From Timema cristinae (lineage: Eukaryota > Arthropoda > Insecta > Phasmatodea > Timematidae), in the NCBI GenBank assembly GCA_039000515.1, contig JBCFYV010001001.1, positions 9,011,873 to 9,075,872 on the forward strand: a stretch of DNA of 64,000 nt, written 5' to 3'. A program made the translations under genes and the position numbers. Positions 44,281 to 55,435 of the stretch are shown here, piece after piece. The notes beneath the pieces were generated by a model that was not told the DNA's origin, made no database searches, and saw nothing but the letters and a program-made list of their open reading frames with translations. Every line of letters starts with the position of its first letter. Positions within the stretch are counted from its first letter, which is position 1.

Positions 44281-45591
44281 TCAATTGATTGATTGTCACG
44301 GTTTACTTGAATAATTAACCATACAATGCCTTGGTTGTATTTATATTTAAAAAAATACAAAGTCTATTTATATCAGTCTATTTATATCTGATTTTGTTTT
44401 TCAACATATTATTCTTTAAATTATTTCGAGAATTATTGTATTCAAATATATTATTGTTATCCTACACTTAAATATACAAATATATTATTTTAATTATGAA
44501 AATTGGTTTTAACTTCGGGAATCATAGAAGAAAGGAATTACTTCACATTTTAATATATATTTTGAGTTTCCTAGGAAGCCCATTATTTGAAAATTGAAAT
44601 TTCATATTAACACAATGTTGTGGATAAAAATATTACACTTGTATTATTAAATTCTTAATCCGATTGATTAATAATGTAAAGATACATTATACAGTAATCC
44701 ATAAGAAAGTATTATTGAGAGATTTTGATAACTTTATCCATCTTATAAATTAATAAAATGAAGAGTTTGTTTGTCTGTCATGAGCATTACGTGATATCTA
44801 CCGCACACATAGGTATTAAATTTAAACATTTATATCCCTGTGTACGAACATGTGAACTTCAAAGCCGGATTATTATTTTTACTAGATTTTATTAATTAAA
44901 AAAACTGGAAGAAATAAAATGACGATTTTGTTTCTGTTTGTTCGAAAGTAAAGGAAAGCGTTGCCTGGGGTAGCCCCACAATGATAAATTTAGGTGATTT
45001 TTTTACTCAGTGTTGGTGGGTCCAAAGTGGGTCTCTTGTAAAAATCAGATTTGATCAAAGACGATGTTTTTAATTATTTCATAAATGTGATGGCACTAAA
45101 ATGCATCGGCTGAAATTCACGGTTTTAAACGCCAAGTGTTCTCAAAGATATTTTTTCCAAGAGCACGTGCTAGCATGCCAAGTAATTTGGCCTTTACTTG
45201 CGGCGAGTTAACTTTGATGAATCTCCTAAGTAATAGGACGTTTGTGTTGTGGCACCGTTGTTGTAAAGTCTACCTGCGCGATTACAACTCTTATAATTGA
45301 AATAAAATTCCTATTCCTATCAATCAAAAGTACAGGATAAGTGTGGCTTTCATCATGGCTTGAGACTTGCAAGGATCATGGTGATGTCAGGCACTTGATT
45401 GATGCTACTTTGTTTGTGTGCAAGAGAGAGAAAGAAAGAAAGGGAAATTCCTCACGGCTTCTCTTCTATAGATAGATGAAGAGATAGATAGATAGCTATA
45501 CAGATAGGGGAACCAACTCCAAAAAAAAGGCTGCACCAATATTCGAATTCAAGATAAGTTTTAAACGTGTTTTATTCCACTGTGTCTTTAT
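44281..45591. other. Non-coding, AT-rich
   Basis: Two related pieces, aataaaatgaagagtttgtt (44754) and aataaaatgacgattttgtt (44915), may be the ends of a small repeat. GA/GATA-type repeats occur at 45424-45505. No gene recognised. Confidence 0.4.
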
Positions 45592-45632
45592 TCACTGTGT
45601 CTTACTACCCATCTGGACTATATCCATTTATA
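45592..45632 (-). mobile_element. Solo shared SINE tail, eroded
   Basis: cactgtgtcttactacccat + ctggactatatccattta is a decayed complement of the tail common to SINE-A and SINE-B. No SINE body was identified downstream. Confidence 0.5.
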
Positions 45633-45771
45633 TTATGATGATCAGATAGGAATGAAGAAGATAGACTAAGGCCCTTCTCATGGAAATTAAGAGTAGCAGT
45701 CTTACCTTGACAGATTGCACTATGGCCCTATCTTCTTTGACTAACCATTAGGTAGCGGCGATATCTGTTTA

Positions 45772-46140
45772 GGTGGGAGTGTAGAGGACGCAAGAAAAGG
45801 CCAGTGGGTTTGCAGTTTTTATAGCAAAACATCTAATTTGTCAAAATAAATCAAATATTACTCTATTAAAAACACAATGTTTTCTTTTCTTTGTATAGTG
45901 ATATCAACATTTATTGGATATTTTTAACGAGCATAGTGGCATTAGATGACAAACTTTTTAAACGAAAAGAAAAAGCTGACATTAGATTCCATGGTACCCT
46001 TGACAGATATTCAATAACTGTTGATATCACCATGTGAAGAAAATTAAATTATATGTTTCCAGTGGAGAAATATTTGAATTCTTTTGACAAAAACCCTGCA
46101 AAAATACTTCCCTAAATTCGTGCTCCCTACATGTCCACCC
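45772..46140. mobile_element. TTAA foldback element, full-length copy
   Basis: Left terminus ggtgggagtgtagaggacgc, right terminus gtgctccctacatgtccacc. The inner arms tagtgatatcaacatttatt and tgacagatattcaataactg + ttgatatcaccatgtgaaga are clear. The flanking TTAA is mutated (ttta on the left, cgaa on the right), so this copy is older than the one at 50.5 kb. Confidence 0.8.
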
Positions 46141-46806
46141 GAAGGTAAGCTTGTTTTCATATTAAACTAGGTTTTCTTGCGTTTTCATTAAGTGGGAGCG
46201 GAAGATTGGCAAAACACTCCTCGATATACATGGCCTGAATTCAAACCCAAAACTCCCTGTCGCCGTCAAACAAGACTAGACTATTTTGCCCTTCACTACT
46301 CGTAACTACTTACTTGGTTTTCTACCATTTTAATATTGATATTATAACACGAGACCAAAGAAAATCGACATGTACGGTTTGTTGTTCACATCGGCTCTTC
46401 ATTTTTATACATCTAGACGAATTTTTTATTCAAGTATTTTTTTTAACTTTTATTTTAAAATGGCCAAAGAGGTTTTTAGTCCTTAAAATCTTACTGGCCA
46501 TTCAGGTAATTATCAACTAATTCACAAACTAAAATCTAAGGACATAAGATAAAGAGAGGGTATTTTAAAGAAATACTTGAACACTAATTCTTGGAAAAGT
46601 AAAGAAAAAATACTTTTATTTCACACGTCATTTAATTTAACCTTTGTGTGATACGTGGATCTCGACACATAGATAAATATATATTTAAAAAAAATCTTTA
46701 TTAGTAAATTAAATCTGGGGCCTATTAACAACTGGCTGGATTAAATTATTTAATTCGTGCAAATAATTTTATAAAATTAAATAACGCACGGTATGATCTA
46801 AAACTT
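46141..46806. other. Non-coding; faint SINE-A trace
   Basis: Positions 46190-46300 show a very weak inverted SINE-A pattern (tgggagcggaagattggcaa, ctgaattcaaacccaaaact). The remainder is AT-rich; a 68-codon frame at 46314-46520 is unassigned. Confidence 0.3.
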
Positions 46807-46867
46807 GGATAGCTCAGTCGGTATGACAATCAATTAGCGTTCCATTTCCGGGTTTCATTTTTATGAA
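46807..46867 (+). pseudogene. tRNA-Lys-like relic
   Basis: ttggatagctcagtcggtat closely resembles the 5' half of tRNA-Lys (gatagctcagtcggtagagc). It is followed at a plausible distance by tttccgggtttcattttt, a damaged B box. The acceptor stem and anticodon arm do not form, so it is a dead tRNA copy or the head of an unidentified SINE. Confidence 0.45.
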
Positions 46868-47679
46868 TTAATATAGTTCAGCATAGTAACATCTGGAAAT
46901 AAACATGTTTATCTACTTATGTGATTATGGCATATAAATTAAATATATAAACATTTGCCTCATTTGAGGATGTAAAGATTATAAAGGAAAAACGCTGTTA
47001 ATCCAGTCGGTGATTGAACTCGTAATATTTCGGATCAAAGCCAAGCACATTAACATACACACACCATTGCTGTTAATAATTAATTATCAATAGGTCCTAC
47101 ACTATTTCTTTAATAATGTTCCCAGCTTAACACCCATTCTCTTATAAAGTTAAACTATTTCTCCACTATTGTTTTTGCCTTTTCAGAAATCATGAAATAC
47201 CGTACATCTCAAATTAACTCTTTAAATTAAATTCATGATAGTTATACACTTAGTTGTACCAAAAGATAAAACATAGCCTACAAATTATAATATTCTTAAA
47301 AACAATCGTATATGCAATAATTCATAGTGTGTTATAATGATGTGTTAAAATTGATAATAGCTTATGTGCTAAAAACCTCTACAGTTTTATGTTTGTATTT
47401 AGGCTAGTTTTACACATTTTTCGAGTTGTTTGAGTTATTTTGTCAAAAGTTATAAGATTTTATTTCAATTAATTTTATTTTTATTTTTAGAGACAAACTT
47501 AAATTACTTAATTTAATTTAATATTGAGTAAAGTATTATTTTGAATGTTTGTGAAAAATTGTTTTGATAAACTTATAGTATAACATAGTTTTTAAATTAT
47601 AAAAATCTATTTAAATGTTTTTTGGAAATAATGTATTACTAAGAAAAATAATTTGCCCCACAAATCCGAGCTATTAAAA
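46868..47679. other. Non-coding, very AT-rich
   Basis: No gene, no shared repeat. Confidence 0.45.
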
Positions 47680-47878
47680 TGTTAACTACACTAATGGAGT
47701 AGGGATGAATCAAGTAAAATTTATAGAAAATGTGCTCACATTTTCTTGGAGTTAAAGTAGAAAAACTTTTAAGAAAAACCAACCTCGGCCCACCCGATCA
47801 GGATTTGATCTTGGACCTCCCCTATATCGGCAAACCAGACCACATGAGCATGACGTTTAGTCCGCTTGCCCACCTATA
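47680..47878 (-). mobile_element. SINE-A, eroded
   Basis: Plus-strand landmarks: taatggagtagggatgaatc, aatgtgctcacattttcttg, cacccgatcaggatttgatc (B-box complement), ggacctcccctatatcggca, ccagaccacatgagcatgac and cttgcccacct. Low identity but complete order. Confidence 0.65.
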
Positions 47879-48060
47879 CAGCTAAAGTCCTCTCATAAAG
47901 GCACTTTGTAGCATATGAGCTACGCTTAAATGGCCTTTTAAGAAATGGGTTTGGGTGCTACATTAAGTTCTCTTTTTCTTTTTTTTTCAAAAAAATGCTA
48001 GAATCTGTACCATAATTTTTAATCAAGGGAATAAAATGAATTAAAAAACAACAAAGGATC

Positions 48061-48306
48061 ACCCGCTTTGGTGGCCACGTGGTCTAACGGGCTACTCTCA
48101 TGTTAGACTTAACTGCCGAAAACGGGAAGATCGGGGTTCGATCCTGTTCGGATGCACCAAGGGTAGTTTTCCCTAAACTGTTTTCCAATATGCTTTTACG
48201 AAAATTCGGATGCATTTCCTCTCAATTAAACCTTCATAATCCCTAAACCATTAGTGTAATTCATACATAGTGGTATAATCCGAACGGGTAGTAAGATGCG
48301 GTGCTG
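48061..48306 (+). mobile_element. SINE-A, older subfamily, well preserved
   Basis: Head acccgctttggtggccacgt + ggtctaacggg, spacer ctcatgttagacttaactgc, B box ggggttcgatcctg, body, tail ggtataatccgaacgggtag + taagatgcggtgct and a T-rich run (48306-48326). Its A box is very near tRNA-Leu/Ser, making it the best copy for tracing the parent tRNA. Confidence 0.88.
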
Positions 48307-48360
48307 TTTTTTTTTTTTTTTTTTTTTAGTAAAAAGGATCAGTTATTGGTATGCACATTA

Positions 48361-48720
48361 AACCCCCCTCCCCTCCTTTTAGAGCTCATGAGGGAAATTT
48401 TTTTCTCCTTAAATGACATCTGAGGCTCCTTCCCTCGTCGGAAGACGTCTCTCAAACCCTAGTACCGACATAGCCAATGTTCCACTTGTGTGAGGGAGTA
48501 ATAAAGTGCGATGTGATTGTATGAACTGTGGGAGCTGTAGATGTAACAATGCTGGTCGGGAAACTTGGCTAGGAGCTATCATTACAGGCCGTGAATAATT
48601 AATTCTTGGAAGACACACAAGGGACAGGTTGTTAGACTGTGATTACTCGCCCGCTCCCCCTCGGGGAGAGGGGTATTTCCTTAAGGCCGAAAGGGCCCAT
48701 CTGGCGTGATCGATAACAGT
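48361..48720. other. CpG-richer block
   Basis: GC-richer, including cgcccgctccccctcgggga near 48650 and a 69-codon minus-strand frame (48409-48618). No family recognised; possible regulatory or exon sequence only by composition. Confidence 0.25.
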
Positions 48721-48943
48721 TTTTCTTCATCACATCTCATATAAGTACATTTTTAATTAATTAAATGGAAAAATACAAACATCTGCATTGATATTGCGTA
48801 GCGTAAGGACGAAGTTAATAACTAATAAATGTGAAGAACAAGATGGTTCCTTCAGGGGTCATTGAACCATCGTGGGAGTTGGTTTTTGAACAACAACAAA
48901 AATTCCTTCTGCAAGAATATTTAACAAATTTAATAAACACAAA

Positions 48944-49190
48944 CTTGTTTCGGTGGCCGTATGGTCTGAGGCGTCACTCTCAAAACAAAATAAACTGCAG
49001 ATGACAAAGAGATTAGGGTTCACATCCTAGTCGGCTATACTGAGGGTTATTTTCCCAAAAAAATCGTTTTCCACTCTCCTTCCACACAAATGTGGGTACA
49101 CTTCTCTAAATTTAATCTTCTGAATCCAAAACTCATTAACATAATAGTACATTACATATGCGTTTTCCTGAAGAGGTAGTAAGACGCAGT
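48944..49190 (+). mobile_element. SINE-A, older subfamily, eroded
   Basis: cttgtttcggtggccgtatg + gtctgaggcg (A box), agattagggttcacatccta (B box region), ccactctccttccacacaaa + tgtgggtaca, tail gaggtagtaagacgcagtg. Second SINE-A head within 900 bp in the same orientation. Confidence 0.75.
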
Positions 49191-49204
49191 GAAAAAAACC
49201 CAGA

Positions 49205-49405
49205 TTAGCATCTTTAGGTAGTCGCACTAAATGTCAAGCTCGTTGGCTGTTTTGCTGGCAACGGGAATGTCGGGGTTTGAATTGAGGCCTAAGAAACAAA
49301 GGATTATTTTTCCCTAAATTGTTTCCTCCACGCAAATACTGGAACAGTTCTTCAAGATTATACCATACTCCTTCCTAGTTCATTATTGTAGTTAAAGGCG
49401 GATAC
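49205..49405 (+). mobile_element. SINE-A fragment, eroded
   Basis: caacgggaatgtcggggttt + gaattg (B box), ggattatttttccctaaatt + gtttcctccacgcaaat, ccttcctagttcattattgt. Follows the previous copy by only about 15 bp in the same orientation, giving a head-to-tail pair. Confidence 0.55.
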
Positions 49406-49699
49406 TCTTGACGATAAACTTGACGATAAACTTGACGTGGCATAAAAGCAAAATCAGAAAAAAAATAATAACAAATTGGATTTCATACAATTAAGAAATC
49501 GATCAAGTTTAATTAGCTACACAAATAATATTTCAGCAAATATGATGCGCATTAAATTACTATCTTCAAAAAACATTATCGCCTCAGCAAGTTGATGGAC
49601 TATTACTCAGTCTTGGATCTGTAAGCTCGTAAATATTAACGTACTCTACATAATTTGTTGAGATCCTAAATACAATGTTGCAACTCATGCTTAAAATAT
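49406..49699. other. Non-coding with short tandem repeat
   Basis: acttgacgataa is repeated about three times at 49408-49438. Otherwise AT-rich. Confidence 0.45.
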
Positions 49700-50467
49700 G
49701 ACTACACCTAATATCACCACTGAGGTAACTGCAGGTCTTATTGAGAAACTCTATATCGTTGCTCTCTATCTCTCGGTTAACTGTAGCAAAATTTTCTCGT
49801 ATTCATTTATGTCTGAAGGTGGTGATCTGAGGTAAAGAGTAACTACCGGCAACGTAGACGAGCCAGCGTTGCAAAACTTTTCTTATAAGGTAAGATTGAC
49901 CAGCGGAAACAAGAAAATGACATCGCTGTTTCCCATTAGTAATCCATGCAGTTACCTCAGAGATGATATTCGGTGTAGTTGGTCAGAATGGTTGCCCAAC
50001 TCTGCGTAATTTGAAGAACCTTCTCATAGTCATCGTGGATGGGTGAACCACAAATCGACACAATCGTACCTGTTCCCTTTAAACAAGACACCTTGGTCAG
50101 ACACTAGATGTCCAATGTAAATGAAGGAGTAGTGCCGGTATAGCAGACAAGGTCACCACCTAGGCCTACGCGTGGTATAGCTAGAGTACATAACACTTTG
50201 AGTTACTGCGGTGGAAGAACTTGTTTGGATTCTGTAGCCGGCAAGAGGAGTCATTCGCCTCCAGTCTGATTGCGAGGGATAACACACTATGATCAATATC
50301 ATATATACTTACACTGCCAGTTTTATTACTCAGAAACACACGGTGGGCACGCGGGTTAAGGTGTAAACCTAGTCAGGTCTGGGTTGCTGGTGGCTGAGTG
50401 TGAATGGGTTACAGCCACCAGCAACAGTGGGCACGCGGGCTACCTCACCTGATCAGGGACGGATGTA
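49700..50467. other. GC-richer block with a perfect hairpin
   Basis: More balanced composition over about 750 bp without a long ORF. Positions 50383-50396 (gttgctggtggctg) and 50412-50425 are perfect inverted 14-mers with a 15-nt loop. Outside the stem, gtgggcacgcggg occurs twice as a direct repeat (50343-50355, 50428-50440), so the hairpin sits inside a duplicated frame. No family recognised. Confidence 0.4.
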
Positions 50468-50471
50468 TTAA

Positions 50472-50840
50472 GGTGGGGATGTAGGGAGCTTGAGTTAAGA
50501 TTAGTATTCTTGCATTTTCTATAGCAACATTTTTTTTTTGGGTCAAAATGAATAAACTATTTCTTCAGTAGAAACATTGGGTTTAATTTTATTCACATGG
50601 TGATATCAATAGTTGTTGGATATTTCTCATGAGCATAGCGGCATTAGTTCAAACACTTTTTAAACTAAACGAAGTGAAAAAGTTAATCAAACTGCAGGAC
50701 AATCTCAACAGATATGTTGAGGAATAAAATTAAACTCTATGTTTCTACTGGAGAAATATTTGATTTATCTCGCCCAAAAAAGTTTTTCTTTAAATAATAC
50801 AAAAACACTACCCCTTTCTCATGTTCTCTACACTCCCACC
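50472..50840. mobile_element. TTAA foldback element, reference copy
   Basis: Exactly flanked by TTAA (50468-50471, 50841-50844). Left terminus ggtggggatgtagggagctt; right terminus ctctacactcccacc. Arms include tcacatggtgatatcaatag on the left and cagatatgttgaggaataaa on the right; the right arm has lost part of the tgatatcaccatg segment. TTAA duplication is characteristic of piggyBac-type elements, though the terminus is not the classic CCC start. No ORF. Confidence 0.85.
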
Positions 50841-50844
50841 TTAA

Positions 50845-52366
50845 CACTCACGTATGAATACGTGAAAGTAGATCTAGTGACTTTTGATAGATGTCAGATA
50901 CGTGCATTCGTAAGAAATCTGAATTATAGGCCTACTAATCTTGAAATATTATTTTCATAATATTAGTTTGATTCAATGTATTATAAATGGTTTCCAATAA
51001 ATCCATTACTTTGTTTCAAGAAGCTACATTTTTTTTAAAGGATGGAGGGAAGTAAAAAATAAAAAAGAGGAATCTCTAATTTTTTGTTAATAATGAAATG
51101 GATATTTGGTACTTAAAATATCCGACATAATGAATAACTAGAAATCACATCACAAAACAAAAAATCGTTTAAAATCAAACCCTGACCTTTCGAATAAAGT
51201 CAAAGTATATAAGGCTATGCGCTCACCTAACCATATTAGTCTTACTCTTGATACATTGCACTGTAAAGCACTGATATAGAACTGCAAATAAAGCTATAGT
51301 TTATTTCAATCAAATCAAATAAATATGGTGTAGGGAATTACAAGGCCCATATAAATATAAACTGACTATACCGGGCAATAACTGTGTCGAGCATGAAAAC
51401 AAGCTTACAGCAATATCTGTGATCCATTCCGTCTCGTTACAGGTGCTTCGATGCACTTTCATGTTTGACCTACATACTCTATGCGCCACACATTCAACAC
51501 AAGTGAACGTGTTACAAACAGGTTTCGAACCTAAAACTTTTTAAAAGTGAGTACACAACTTTCCATGACGGTCTTGGATTTTGTTTAAGAACTTTTTTTT
51601 TGTTTCGTCAAAACAAACTTAGTCACTCGTTCTTTAAAAATCAACACGTTCTTGTTATATATATATAATTCTTTTCGCACTTACATGCTAATTTTATACC
51701 TGCCAGACTCAACTGCATGTATAATACAAACGAAGTCAAAACCACAATACAGACTAACTAGATATAAATTTTATATAACCTTTATTTAAAAAATATATAA
51801 AAAAAATATTGTTTTAAATGCTTTAGTGTACAGGACAAAAGTGATAGAACCTCGTAATAATAATATCCGTAGTCAACAGTCCTTTATATTATGTTTCCTG
51901 TTTGAAACCATTAAAAAATAGTATTTTATATAAAACCTTAGCATTACTTTTTGTTAAAGGATGCATTTATTTTTGACTTGTTTATCTCACCGACTTAACC
52001 GGATGTTAATATTTGCGTTAACACCATGAAAAGATCTTTACAATATTGCTTCAACACGAGTAATTACAAGTCTATTCAATCTAAACAACACACACAGACA
52101 CACACTTGATGCACACATACACTTATAGACTACAGTGTCTCTTGGTAAACTTGGTTCCATATCTAATCTGCAAGAAATTATTATTCATACATGAGCCAAC
52201 AAGTATATTTTTTTTAAACTATGGCTCTCTGCCTCTTATTATTATTATTATTATTATAGGCATTTTTTTTCTCAATTTATCTTTAAACAATATTTATGCA
52301 ATTTTTTTAACCCTCCAACAAGGTAAGACTATAAAACTATATATATTTTTTGTAGACCCTCTATAG
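50845..52366. other. Non-coding, nothing recognised
   Basis: AT-rich 1.5 kb with short TA and ATT runs (near 51657, 52238). An 86-codon frame at 52106-52366 is low-complexity (isoleucine run from ATT). Confidence 0.45.
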
Positions 52367-52609
52367 CAGTGGCATTCAACCTTTTTTTTTCGCTTACCCC
52401 AGTTATAATTTATCTTCAACTCTGTACCCCCAAATTTGTTGGTGCATAATACGAGCTATTCATACTATATAATCTACATATAAAGTAAATTACATCCGAA
52501 ATAATATATTAACTAAAAAGTTTCATATTATAGATCGATATAATGAATATATATATATTTTTTTTGAACCTGTACGTACCCATAAAAATGTTTTAGCTAA
52601 ATATTACTG
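52367..52609. mobile_element. hAT-like MITE with near-perfect 8-bp duplication
   Basis: Begins cagtggcattcaaccttttt, the common hAT start CAGTGG.TCTCAACC, and ends in ...attactg. ctctatag (52359-52366) and ctctataa (52610-52617) agree at 7 of 8. The inner segments ttcgcttacccc and tgtacgtaccca are the usual T-rich/ACCCC pair of such elements. The outer right terminus is degenerate. Confidence 0.6.
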
Positions 52610-52617
52610 CTCTATAA

Positions 52618-53887
52618 TGCAATAACAAGGCGGCCACGTACCTGAGGAAGCCAGGGGAAAATCATTTGTATCTAGAAAAAAACAATAGATTTCGCAAAAA
52701 AAAAAAAATAGTGTAATATTTGTGATTTCGGAGCACATAGATCCAAGCTTTAAATAAATGTGTATATAGAATTGTAAGCGAACTGAAAAACTAAGCCCAC
52801 TGATTCCAACACATACCTTATATCCCCTCCCCTCTGACACATTGGGTGCCATAAATACTATATACATTTACCATCTCACTCAAATCATCCTGTTTTAAAT
52901 ACACACTAGTCAATCATATGGACCATAACATTTCATTTCTCGATATATCAATCTAAGTCATCTGGAAAAGAAAAATCAATTTATTTTAGAAGACTTGAAA
53001 AATACAGGGAATCTAACAATAAATAAGCGGTAAAACTAAGTAGTGCATGCACAATAATTTTATTAGGTTTATTACCACGTGCTTGCGAGATATTGTATGT
53101 CAACTTTCAAAAGCTCCCACGTTATTTTTTTCGTGCACATTTTATGGATCCTGAGAGAATATTTAATGTTAGTTACAAAGTATTTTAAAACGTATTATAT
53201 AACACTCCAGGCTTATAAATCTTTCTGACGACAAATTAGGCCTGATATATTTTACCAAACTTACCTACCCTACATTTTAGTAAACCAGTTTTACAGGCTA
53301 GAAATCGTGAACTCATTCACTTTTGTATCGGAAATGGTATGCACGAGTGTGTGAATCTTGTCTCCACGATGGAAGAACCACCATGCATCTGACGGCTATT
53401 AAACAGCGAGTAATGCAATGTGCATAGCTTTCTTAATATGTGACGATCGCTGTCATGATACTACGACTGTAGGTAGAGAGGAGTTGGGGGAAAGCTTTAG
53501 TCGTTAAAGCAAGATTTTTAGCGGATAAAACCATGAGACGGAAATGTAGAACACTTTATATTAAGTCTACTGGTAATCGTCGCTTACATATAAGAAAATA
53601 ATATATTTAAAATTTGCGTTCATCAAATTACATTGTTACTTTAGCCGTATTTATTTTGTTATTTCTAATCACTAAATGATTGATATTTACCCACAATTTA
53701 ACAGATTTTCTAGTAATAACATTACATGTCTAGCTATTTAAACAAAATTTACTTTTGTCTAGGTTGGATCTGCAACCAAAGTTAATTTAAAGCTTCAATT
53801 TATTTTTAACTTCTGTCGTATATGATTGTCCACTGGCTATTCTTATGTACGAATAATTCGTTCTTCACTGTGAAATTTGAGAAAACG
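52618..53887. other. Non-coding, nothing recognised
   Basis: AT-rich; an 87-codon minus frame (52604-52867) overlaps the hAT-like end and a poly-A run and is not credible as a gene. Confidence 0.45.
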
Positions 53888-54046
53888 TGATGATTTTTAC
53901 ACACAGGCCCACATACTACAGTGTGAAATATGACAGTACTTGATGATTTTGACACACATATCCACATACTACACCATGAAATATGACAGTACTTGTTGAT
54001 TTCGACACACATGTCCATATATTTTAGTGTGAAATATAACAGTAGT
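53888..54046. repeat. 53-bp minisatellite, three units
   Basis: Three consecutive units of exactly 53 bp (53888-53940, 53941-53993, 53994-54046). The pattern is tgatgattttgacacacat + atccacatactacagtgtga + aatatgacagtact, with a few substitutions per unit. A further partial unit may precede (cactgtgaaatttgag, 53867). The minus-strand 70-codon frame repeats MCVEI/WICVSKSS because 53 is not a multiple of 3 and should be ignored. Confidence 0.9.
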
Positions 54047-54055
54047 TATATAGAA

Positions 54056-54905
54056 ATAGGGAGAGAATACGTATTTAGTCAAAAGGAATATGTAGTGCTT
54101 ATCCAAAGAGAATAATCCTCAGGAAAAAGATTAATGTTGGCTTAAACGAGAGGACAAGAAAGTTGAGTAATAAAATATTTTAGATAGCTAGAATATGTAT
54201 AACTATAAGACAATCTACAGAATAGAGTGAGACAGATAAATTAATGTATTAAATTATTGTAAGGGAAGATTAAATCAGGGGTAGATTGTAGGGAAATAGA
54301 ATTGCAAGGTAGAGCTGAAGAAGACTAATGGATTGGGATCGAAAAGAAAATGATCATAGAAACAAGTTAAAAAGCATAAACGTTGTCAAAAGAGGGAGAT
54401 GTTTAGAGATATGGATATTACGCAAAGTGAGACGATAAGATGAGTGGTTGAGAGAAATAGAAATATTAGTTATTTAAGTGAGAGGGTGATTTAGTGATTC
54501 ATGCAAAAAGCTAATTTAAAGAACAGATTAGTTTATATAATATATCTAGAAAAAGAGAAAGAGAGAGATCGGGTGTCAAAAAAAAATAGTAAGAGCCGTT
54601 TCTAAGGAGATAGATCGAGAAATAAAATAAAAGGGAGATTATAGAACAAGAGGAAGAGCTGCTGGGTTAAGTGAAAAAAGTAAGAGGAGTGATTAGATAA
54701 AGAGCCTTAGAGATCTATATAGAGTTGAACAAAAAAAAAAGTGTCGAGAGCATGATAAATAGAAAGGGGAAAAGAAGGGGGAGAAGATATATATGTTCAA
54801 GTGGGTAAGCAAGAGGAGTATCTTAAGAGAGAGGTAGGGAAGGAATGCAGAGTGAGACGGGATGATGTAAGGTCAGCAAGAGAGTAGAAGGAGTGTCCAC
54901 TGGAT
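54056..54905. repeat. Purine-biased tract, about 850 bp
   Basis: The plus strand is dominated by A and G (gagagaaa-, agataag-, aaaagggaga-type words) over 850 bp with almost no pure microsatellite. It resembles a decayed GA-type array like the one at 56.1-56.9 kb. Strong strand asymmetry could favour triplex or R-loop structures; that is inference. Confidence 0.75.
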
Positions 54906-55120
54906 GTCCCTGACGAGTTGGAAGTTGCAGTTCCGTAACCTTAACCAGGTGTTTGCTCGTGTAATGTTGATTGAAAGCGATGATTTAACGGCAACACCTA
55001 CAAACGGTACACTCTCTGGACTGCTTTAACTGACTGGCTTATATTCTCCGTAAGGTCGTGAACTATACTACACTCCCTGGTGGACATGCTAAATAATAGC
55101 TAGCGAGGATGTCGGGGACG
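54906..55120. other. GC-richer unique block between two repeats
   Basis: Sits between the purine tract and the GGCCTAAA minisatellite and is abruptly different from both (ctgacgagttggaagttgca, ggtcgtgaactatactacac). No ORF or family recognised; possibly part of one element together with its flanks. Confidence 0.3.
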
Positions 55121-55435
55121 CGGCAGTTGGCCTAAAGGCATTTGGCCTAAAAATGAAACCAAAAGTCATTTGGCCTAAAAGTCATTTAAGTCATTTGGCC
55201 TAAAAGTCACTTGGCCTATAGTCGTTTGTCCTAAAGGTACTTGGCCTAAAAGGCAGTTGACCTAAAAATGAAACCAAAAGTAATTTGGCCTAAAGGACAT
55301 TTGGCCTAAAGAGTATTTGGCCTAAAGGCACTCGGCCTAAAAATTAATTTCACTAAAGTCGTTTGGCCTAAAAGCATTTAGCCTAAAGTCATTTGGCCTA
55401 AAAATTAACTTCATAAAAGTCATTTGACCTAAAAT
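55121..55435. repeat. GGCCTAAA minisatellite, about 16 units
   Basis: Units of 14-16 bp following (g)tcatttggcctaaaa, about 16 in all, with variants ttgacc, ttgtcc and tcggcc. Higher-order structure: aaaatgaaaccaaaagt appears twice (near 55154 and 55266) and aaaaattaa.ttca twice (near 55338 and 55398). Two stray units (cgcctaaagttactggacta) recur at 55898-55917, 460 bp downstream. Confidence 0.92.

Noticed and set aside
50472..50840. Naming the TTAA family piggyBac outright
   Set aside because: TTAA flanks fit, but the terminal sequence GGTGGGAGTG is not the usual piggyBac start and no transposase is present.
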